Notes under the pieces: generated by a model
What the model was told of the DNA's origin: nothing
The model's input: only the letters and a program-made list of their open reading frames with translations
The model's database searches: none
Translations under genes and position numbers: made by a program
Shown: piece after piece, positions 58,404-64,000 of the stretch
How the letters are laid out: each line of letters begins with the position of its first letter
How positions within the stretch are numbered: position 1 is the first letter of the stretch
DNA from: Neptunomonas japonica JAMM 1380
Lineage (GTDB): Bacteria > Pseudomonadota > Gammaproteobacteria > Pseudomonadales > Balneatricaceae
Length of the DNA: 64,000 nt
Direction: 5' to 3'
Assembly (NCBI RefSeq): GCF_016592555.1
Contig: NZ_AP014546.1
Location: 930,001-994,000, forward strand

Positions 58404-59249
58404 ATGTCAGATGAAAAGTTACAGAAAGTGTTGGCGCGCTCTGGATATGGCTCACGTCGTGAGATGGAGCGCTGGATAGGTGAGGGGCGGGTGTCCGTTA
58501 ATGGGCGCACTGCAACTTTGGGGGATCGGGTTAGTCATCGCGACCAGATTCAAGTCAATGGGCGAGCAGCAAATATAGTTTCTGAAGCTGAAAGCCCTCG
58601 TCGGGTATTAATTTATAATAAGCCGGTTGGTGAAGTGTCTACTCGACACGACCCTGAAGGGCGTCCTACTGTGTATGATCATCTTCCGCCGTTAAGAACT
58701 GGGCGCTGGATTGCTATAGGGCGTTTGGATTTAAATACCAGTGGTTTGTTGGTGTTTACAACGGATGGCGAGTTGGCGCATATGATGATGCACCCATCTG
58801 CCAATATTGATCGCGAATATGCTGTGCGTGTTTTGGGTAATGTGCCTGAAGAGATGCTGGCGCGTCTTAAAGAGGGTGTGTTGCTTGAAGATGGGATGGC
58901 TAAATTTACAGACGTTCGTTTCTTTGATGGTGATGGTGCCAATAAGTGGTACCACTGTGTGGTAATGGAAGGTCGGAACCGTGAAGTGCGTCGCTTGTGG
59001 GAGTCGCAGGGTCTGCAGGTTAGTCGCTTAAAGCGTGTGCGCTACGGTTCATTGTTTTTGCCTAGTGATGTTAAGGCGGGAACTTGGAAAGAACTTACCA
59101 CTAAAGATATTAAAGTGTTGGCTAGCAAGCTGGGTATTGATCAGAAGAAACCCGTGCGTATGAAGCCGGCAGAAAAAGAAAAGCTTGAGCGTCGCTACAA
59201 GCATCAGCAGATACGTCATTCTGTTGGTCCTAAGCATCGTAAGGACTAA
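58404..59249 (+). CDS. rluB: 23S rRNA pseudouridine synthase RluB
   Basis: A 281-residue pseudouridine synthase (position 2605). The S4-like RNA-binding domain (residues 1-60: EKLQKVLARSGYGSRREMERWI) is followed by the RsuA-type catalytic domain with Asp in GRLDLNTSGLLVFT and EGRNREVRRLWE. The basic C-terminal tail is typical of RluB. TAGGAG lies well before the ATG. Confidence 0.93.
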   Translation: MSDEKLQKVLARSGYGSRREMERWIGEGRVSVNGRTATLGDRVSHRDQIQVNGRAANIVSEAESPRRVLIYNKPVGEVSTRHDPEGRPTVYDHLPPLRTGRWIAIGRLDLNTSGLLVFTTDGELAHMMMHPSANIDREYAVRVLGNVPEEMLARLKEGVLLEDGMAKFTDVRFFDGDGANKWYHCVVMEGRNREVRRLWESQGLQVSRLKRVRYGSLFLPSDVKAGTWKELTTKDIKVLASKLGIDQKKPVRMKPAEKEKLERRYKHQQIRHSVGPKHRKD

Positions 59250-59276
59250 TTTTTTTTGAAGTAATGGGTATGATAA

Positions 59277-59303
59277 AAACGCAGCCAAAGGGCTGCGTTT
59301 TTT
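59277..59303 (+). terminator. Terminator after rluB
   Basis: AAACGCAGCC-AAAG-GGCTGCGTTT stem plus T-run, convergent with the yciK gene. Confidence 0.85.
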
Positions 59304-59326
59304 GTGGGTTGCGTAATGACGATTGA

Positions 59327-60067
59327 TTATTGAGCGTTTAGTGATTGTCCGTTCACATCATTGCTATCGTGACCCATTAGATACAGGTAGAGCGGCATAA
59401 TGTTAGCGGGTTCTGGATTATTTTCTGGTTGCTCCCCAGGGTATGCGTAGGCGCGCATTTTAGTGCGTGTGGCGCCAGGGTTGATGCAGTTAACTCTTAT
59501 GTTGGCAGTGTTTTCCACTTCGTCTGCCATGACCTGCATAAAGCCTTCGGTTGCAAACTTTGACACGCTGTAAGCACCCCAGTATGCGCTCCCTTTTCTT
59601 CCTACTCCTGAAGAGGTGAAAATAACGGATGCGTTCTCAGAGCGGTGTAATAGAGGCATAAGCGTTTGCGTTAGGATAAACGGGGCGTTGATGTTTACCT
59701 GCATGACTTGTTGCCAAATAATAGGATCGTATGACTCTATGGGCGTTCTTACGCCAAGTAGTGAGGCGTTGTGTAGTAACCCATCGATATGACCAAACTC
59801 ATTGTCTAAGATGTTAGTTAGATCAATGTAGTCATGTTCTGTCGCTGTTTCTAGATTGAGCGGTACTATCGCAGGTTTAGGGCCACCTGCTGCTTCTATT
59901 TCGTCGTAAACGTTTTCAAGTTTTTCAGTTGTTTTGCCTACGAGTATGACGGTGGCACCATGTGCGGCATACGTTAATGCAGCCGCGCGCCCGATGCCGT
60001 CGCCAGCGCCGGTGACAAGGATTATCTTGTTTTCAAGAAGGTTGTTGGGAGCGTTGTATTCAAACAT
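59327..60067 (-). CDS. yciK: YciK family short-chain dehydrogenase
   Basis: A 246-residue SDR. The cofactor loop GAGDGIGRA, NAS (LLHNASLLG), catalytic YSVSK (Tyr, Lys) with upstream Ser, and NPGATRT are all present. Physiological substrate unknown. Last gene of the minus-strand ubiG to mupP-like to yciK run, the same order as in Pseudomonas. Confidence 0.92.
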   Translation of the reverse strand: MFEYNAPNNLLENKIILVTGAGDGIGRAAALTYAAHGATVILVGKTTEKLENVYDEIEAAGGPKPAIVPLNLETATEHDYIDLTNILDNEFGHIDGLLHNASLLGVRTPIESYDPIIWQQVMQVNINAPFILTQTLMPLLHRSENASVIFTSSGVGRKGSAYWGAYSVSKFATEGFMQVMADEVENTANIRVNCINPGATRTKMRAYAYPGEQPENNPEPANIMPLYLYLMGHDSNDVNGQSLNAQ

Positions 60068-60097
60068 CGAAAGCGTCCTTATTCATTGTGACGGCTC

Positions 60098-60778
60098 TCA
60101 AAAATGCGCGTCTATTACAGATAGAATCTGATCTGCATGCTGAACATAGGCGTTAGCATTCCAGTTATCAGCGTTCTCCGATTCGTTAATATAGCCATAT
60201 AAAGCACCAATTGTGAACATATCTGCGCGATTTCCGGCATCGATATCACGTATATGGTCACCAATATAAATACAATTTTGTGGCGTGACCTGTATTTGTT
60301 GGCAAGCTAAAAGTAGTGGCTCAGGGTCAGGTTTTGTCTTGTTTACATGGTCTGGGCAGATGGTACTTGCACTTCGTGTGCTTAGTTTTAGCGCGGATAA
60401 AATAGGTGCGGTGAAGCGTTTAGGCTTGTTGGTGACTATGCCCCAAGGAATTTGTTGTTCTTCTAGTGTGGCTAGTAGTGATTTAATGCCCGGAAATAGC
60501 TTGCTGTCGTTGGCGAGGTGTTGGTCGTAAAGACTGAGCATCTGCTGGTTCAAACTGGGCAGTTTGCTGTCGCCATCGCTGAGCTTGAATGCTGCTTTTA
60601 ACATGGCGTTCGCACCATTGGAAACGTGCTTGCGTAGTTCGACGTAAGGTTGGGCTGGTAAGTTGTTCTTTGTTAGTAGTTGGTTGATAACCCAGTGAAA
60701 GTCGGGTGCAGTATCAAGAAGCGTTCCATCAAGATCGAACAGAACGGCTTCTGGTTTTCTTATTTTGCTTGTTTTCAC
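60098..60778 (-). CDS. HAD phosphatase, MupP/Gph type
   Basis: A 226-residue HAD hydrolase: motif I DLDGTLLDT, motif II TNKPKR, motif III K-x-x-PDPEPLL with GDHIRDIDAG. By sequence it could be phosphoglycolate phosphatase, but its position between ubiG and yciK matches MupP of Pseudomonas, which dephosphorylates N-acetylmuramic acid 6-phosphate in cell-wall recycling. Two bases separate it from ubiG. Confidence 0.85.
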   Translation of the reverse strand: MKTSKIRKPEAVLFDLDGTLLDTAPDFHWVINQLLTKNNLPAQPYVELRKHVSNGANAMLKAAFKLSDGDSKLPSLNQQMLSLYDQHLANDSKLFPGIKSLLATLEEQQIPWGIVTNKPKRFTAPILSALKLSTRSASTICPDHVNKTKPDPEPLLLACQQIQVTPQNCIYIGDHIRDIDAGNRADMFTIGALYGYINESENADNWNANAYVQHADQILSVIDAHF

Positions 60779-60780
60779 GT

Positions 60781-61503
60781 TTATAGCTCAGGGCGGGTGG
60801 TCGCAATGATAAAGTTGACGTCGACATCGGAAGTATCTAAGCGGTATTGCTTAGTAAACGGGTTGTACGTCATGCCCGTAATGTCGTTGGTTTTAAGCTT
60901 TGATTGACGGATCCATGTGGCCAGTTCGGAAGGGCGGATGAACTTTTTGAAGTCGTGAGTGCCTTGTGGAACAAGCTTTAGCACATGTTCTGCACCTAGT
61001 ATGGCAAATAAATAGCTCTTTGGGTTGCGGTTAAGTGTCGAGAAGAAGACATGTCCGCCCGGCTTTACCATTTTAGCGCACGCCTGAACAATGGATGATG
61101 GATCAGGAACGTGCTCTAGCATTTCCATGCACGTGACAACATCAAACGCTGCTGGGTTGGCTTCTGCCATCTCTTCTGCTGTGATTTGTTGGTACTTAAC
61201 CGATACGCCGCTTTCTAAACCGTGAAGCTTGGCTATTTTAAGTGGCGCTGCTCCCATGTCTATGCCGGATACTTCTGCGCCACGTAAGGCCATGGATTCA
61301 GATAAAATCCCGCCGCCGCAGCCTACATCAAGTACTGTTTTTCCTGCGAGTGATGCAATGCGGTCGATATAGCCAACACGCAATGGATTGATATCGTGTA
61401 GTGGTTTGAACTCACTGTCTTTGTCCCACCATCGGCTAGCCAATTCTTCAAATTTGGCAATTTCAGAAGGGTCAATGTTTGCAGAAAAAGTTTGATCGGT
61501 CAT
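60781..61503 (-). CDS. ubiG: Ubiquinone biosynthesis O-methyltransferase
   Basis: A 240-residue SAM enzyme performing both O-methylations in ubiquinone synthesis. The start [22 protein letters not shown] is diagnostic, motif I is [16 protein letters not shown], and [13 protein letters not shown] and LMVKPGG-like ([10 protein letters not shown]) follow. Divergent from gyrA, sharing a 209-base gap, as in Pseudomonas and E. coli. Confidence 0.97.
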   Translation of the reverse strand: MTDQTFSANIDPSEIAKFEELASRWWDKDSEFKPLHDINPLRVGYIDRIASLAGKTVLDVGCGGGILSESMALRGAEVSGIDMGAAPLKIAKLHGLESGVSVKYQQITAEEMAEANPAAFDVVTCMEMLEHVPDPSSIVQACAKMVKPGGHVFFSTLNRNPKSYLFAILGAEHVLKLVPQGTHDFKKFIRPSELATWIRQSKLKTNDITGMTYNPFTKQYRLDTSDVDVNFIIATTRPEL

Positions 61504-61613
61504 AGGGAATGGTATCTAAATAGTATTTCGAATGCCTCTATTCTAACACTGGCTAGTGCTCTTAAACAGCTAGCGCAACATATTCATTTTGCGGGAATCT
61601 TTTTGGAATCTTG

Positions 61614-61650
61614 TGGTATACTCGTTCGGTTAAAAACAGGTCCTGTTTTT
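61614..61650 (+). promoter_or_regulatory. gyrA: gyrA extended -10 promoter and start-site palindrome
   Basis: TGG-TATACT (61614-61622) forms an extended -10. Right at the expected start lies AAAAACAGG-T-CCTGTTTTT (61632-61650), a 19-base perfect inverted repeat. Confidence 0.5.
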
Positions 61651-61655
61651 CTGGG

Positions 61656-61698
61656 CTTGATTGACTAGAACGAATCAAGATTAGCAGACCGAATCAAG
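61656..61698 (+). promoter_or_regulatory. gyrA leader with alternative pairing
   Basis: CTTGATT (61656-61662) can pair with AATCAAG at 61673-61679 or with the identical AATCAAG at 61692-61698, which overlaps the AAGGA ribosome-binding sequence. The nine-base repeat CGAATCAAG recurs with a 19-base period. Confidence 0.4.
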
Positions 61699-61712
61699 GA
61701 AAGCTGAAACGC

Positions 61713-64000
61713 ATGGGTGATTTAACCAAAGAAATTTTGCCGGTAAATATCGAAGATGAGATGAAGCAGTCTTATCTCGATTATGCCATGAGTGTTATCG
61801 TTGGCCGGGCCTTGCCTGATGTCCGTGATGGCTTAAAGCCTGTTCACCGTCGTGTTTTGTTTGCGATGAGTGAGCTTAGCAATGACTGGAATAAACCGTA
61901 TAAAAAATCTGCACGTGTGGTGGGTGATGTAATCGGTAAGTATCACCCTCATGGTGATAGCGCTGTTTATGACACCATTGTCCGTATGGCGCAGGATTTT
62001 TCGATGCGTTATACGCTGGTCGATGGACAAGGTAACTTCGGTTCCGTCGATGGCGATTCAGCAGCAGCAATGCGATATACCGAAATTCGCATGGATAAAA
62101 TCTCCCATGAGCTGCTATCTGACTTAGATAAAGAAACAGTCGACTTCGTACCTAACTACGATGGCACAGAATTTATTCCAGAAGTGCTGCCTTCGCGTGT
62201 TCCTAACCTATTGGTTAATGGCTCGTCCGGTATTGCCGTAGGTATGGCGACTAATATTCCGCCACATAACTTGCGCGAAGTTGTTAACGGTTGCCTTGCA
62301 CTGATAGATAACTCAGAACTCACCGTTGATGAGTTAATGGAACATATTCCAGGACCTGACTTTCCAACGGGCGCTATTATTAATGGGCGCGCAGGTATTC
62401 TTGAGGCGTATCGTACCGGCCGTGGCCGTATTTATATTCGCTCCAAGTACCATGTAGAAGAAAACAGTAAAGGTCGCAGCGCCATTATTGTGACTGAAAT
62501 ACCTTACCAGTTGAATAAAGCCCGCTTGATTGAAAAAATCGCGGAGCTAGTTAAAGAGAAAAAACTAGAAGGTATCAGTGAGTTACGTGATGAATCCGAT
62601 AAAGATGGTATGCGAATCTATATCGAATTAAAACGTGGCGAAATGCCAGAAGTTATTGCTAATAACCTGTTTGCCCAAACACAGATGGAAGGTGTTTTTG
62701 GTATAAATGTGGTGGCATTGGTTGATGGTCAGCCGAAAATTCTGAACCTAAAAGAATTGATCGAAAACTTTATCCGTCATCGCCGAGAAGTGGTGACGCG
62801 TCGTACTGTTTACTTGCTGCGTAAAGCGCGTGAGCGAGGTCATGTTCTAGAAGGTTTGGCGATTGCATTAGCTAATATTGATGAAGTTATCCAGCTGATC
62901 AAGCAGTCTCCAACACCATCAGAAGCTAAAGAGCGACTGACAGAGATGGCATGGGCGCCAGGTTCTGTTGTCGATATGCTTGAGCGCGCGGGTGAGAATG
63001 CTTGCCGTCCTGATGATCTAGATCCTCAGTATGGTATGCGCGAAGGTAAATATTACCTTTCTCCAGTGCAGGCTCAAGCTATTCTGGATCTTCGACTCCA
63101 TCGTTTGACTGGCCTTGAACATGAGAAGCTGATTAACGAATACCAAGAATTGCTGGTTAAAATTGCTGAGCTACTTGAAATCTTGGGTTCTTATACGCGT
63201 TTGATGGAAGTGATTCGCGAAGAGCTAGAAGCGATTGTGGCCGAGTTTGGCGATGAGCGCCGTACTGAGATTATCGCGTCTCGACGTGATTTGACCGTTG
63301 CTGACCTAATCACAGAAGAAGATATGGTGGTAACCATCTCTCATGGTGGTTATGCGAAGACGCAACCGTTAACGGATTACCAGTCACAACGTCGTGGCGG
63401 TAAGGGTAAATCAGTAACTGCAGTAAAAGATGAAGATTTTGTTGAACACCTTCTTATTGCCAGTACGCACGCCACTATTTTGTGCTTTACCAATAAAGGG
63501 AAGGTTTACTGGTTGAAGGTATATGAGATACCGCCAGCGAGTCGGGCTGCTCGTGGTCGCCCAATTGTAAATATTTTGCCATTGGATGAAGGTGAACGTA
63601 TATCGACTATTCTTCCGGTAAATGAATACAGTGAAGAGCGCTTTGTCTTTATGGCAACAGCGAGTGGTACCGTTAAGAAGACCTCTTTGGTTAACTTCTC
63701 ACGCCCAAGGTCATCTGGCTTAATTGCTGTTGATCTACTCGACGATGATGCGCTAATTGGTGCTGCTATCACTGAGGGAGATGACGATATTCTACTGGTA
63801 ACAGATGCCGGTAAAGTAGCGCGTTTCCATGAAGGTGAAGTTCGTGCGATGGGCCGTACAGCGCGTGGTGTACGCGGTGTTAAGATGAAAGGTGCCGCAC
63901 GTGTGATCTCTCTGATTATTCCTCAGGAAGGTGGCAAGGTATTAACAGCGTCTGAGCGTGGTTTTGGTAAACAGACGGCAGTTGAAGACTTCCCTTGTAA
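61713..64000 (+). CDS. gyrA: DNA gyrase subunit A (runs off the right end)
   Basis: The frame starting at the ATG at 61713 is open for 762 codons to the edge and encodes the breakage-reunion subunit of gyrase. Catalytic Y122 and quinolone-region residues S83 and D87 keep E. coli numbering, consistent with a quinolone-sensitive form. The GyrA box QRRGGKG is at residues 559-565, and the C-terminal beta-pinwheel repeats follow (ARGVRGVKM). The 3' end is missing, so full length cannot be judged. Confidence 0.98.
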   Translation, partial: MGDLTKEILPVNIEDEMKQSYLDYAMSVIVGRALPDVRDGLKPVHRRVLFAMSELSNDWNKPYKKSARVVGDVIGKYHPHGDSAVYDTIVRMAQDFSMRYTLVDGQGNFGSVDGDSAAAMRYTEIRMDKISHELLSDLDKETVDFVPNYDGTEFIPEVLPSRVPNLLVNGSSGIAVGMATNIPPHNLREVVNGCLALIDNSELTVDELMEHIPGPDFPTGAIINGRAGILEAYRTGRGRIYIRSKYHVEENSKGRSAIIVTEIPYQLNKARLIEKIAELVKEKKLEGISELRDESDKDGMRIYIELKRGEMPEVIANNLFAQTQMEGVFGINVVALVDGQPKILNLKELIENFIRHRREVVTRRTVYLLRKARERGHVLEGLAIALANIDEVIQLIKQSPTPSEAKERLTEMAWAPGSVVDMLERAGENACRPDDLDPQYGMREGKYYLSPVQAQAILDLRLHRLTGLEHEKLINEYQELLVKIAELLEILGSYTRLMEVIREELEAIVAEFGDERRTEIIASRRDLTVADLITEEDMVVTISHGGYAKTQPLTDYQSQRRGGKGKSVTAVKDEDFVEHLLIASTHATILCFTNKGKVYWLKVYEIPPASRAARGRPIVNILPLDEGERISTILPVNEYSEERFVFMATASGTVKKTSLVNFSRPRSSGLIAVDLLDDDALIGAAITEGDDDILLVTDAGKVARFHEGEVRAMGRTARGVRGVKMKGAARVISLIIPQEGGKVLTASERGFGKQTAVEDFPC

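Overview
The window is a gammaproteobacterial chromosome segment, most likely from a marine Oceanospirillaceae-type genus (Neptunomonas, Amphritea or Marinobacterium-like). This placement is an inference from gene order and protein similarity: bioBFHCD, xseA/guaB/guaA/tadA/mltF/purL, rpsF-rpsR-rplI-dnaB, trpGDC, and yciK-(mupP-like)-ubiG-gyrA all follow Pseudomonas/Oceanospirillales arrangements. I found no rRNA, tRNA, insertion sequence, prophage or CRISPR array.

Region 1 (1-20 kb) is accessory-like, somewhat AT-richer, and full of genes that elsewhere accompany exosortase/PEP-CTERM exopolysaccharide systems. Two E1-like (ThiF/MoeB-fold) adenylyltransferases flank two N-acyl-amino-acid-synthase-type acyltransferases (51-3950). 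Next come a giant TPR protein (PrsT), a polyprenyl-phosphate sugar transferase and the PrsR/PrsK two-component system, whose regulator is a sigma-54 activator. A compact operon (12925-15996) has a very good sigma-54 promoter (12838-12853). It encodes a small cysteine-containing exported protein with a twin-arginine-like leader, a PqqD-like protein, an HprK-like kinase and an NTP_transf_5 nucleotidyltransferase; this looks like a dedicated modification cassette. Two ExeA/XrtA-type AAA ATPases, a GAF protein with an apparent frameshift at an A7 run, and a short DacA-type peptidase follow. No exosortase and no PEP-CTERM protein lies in the window.

Region 2 (20-34.5 kb) is housekeeping: trpG-trpD-trpC, an OsmC protein, the rpsF-rpsR-rplI ribosomal operon with a strong promoter and a candidate S6:S18 autoregulatory leader, dnaB, a thioesterase, a methyltransferase, bioA, a SLAC1/TehA-type channel, TrmO, a TauE/SafE exporter, an Na/Pi symporter and ComF.

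Region 3 (34.6-39.2 kb) is the overlapping biotin operon bioB-bioF-bioH-bioC-bioD, which with bioA (28 kb, opposite strand) gives the late pathway plus BioC/BioH pimeloyl priming. It is followed by a small unknown protein and a HExxH putative metalloprotease.

Region 4 (40.6-64 kb) holds an esterase, an FKBP isomerase, an M23 peptidase overlapping xseA, guaB-guaA, tadA, mltF, purL, an exported DsrE-like protein coupled to a rhodanese, a small OmpA protein, YciI, YciB, an RNase AM-type PHP protein, a YciO-type Sua5 protein, an H-NS-family protein, RluB, and the minus-strand run ubiG to mupP-like to yciK divergent from gyrA, which runs off the right edge. Most transcription units end in clear intrinsic terminators, several of them bidirectional between convergent genes.
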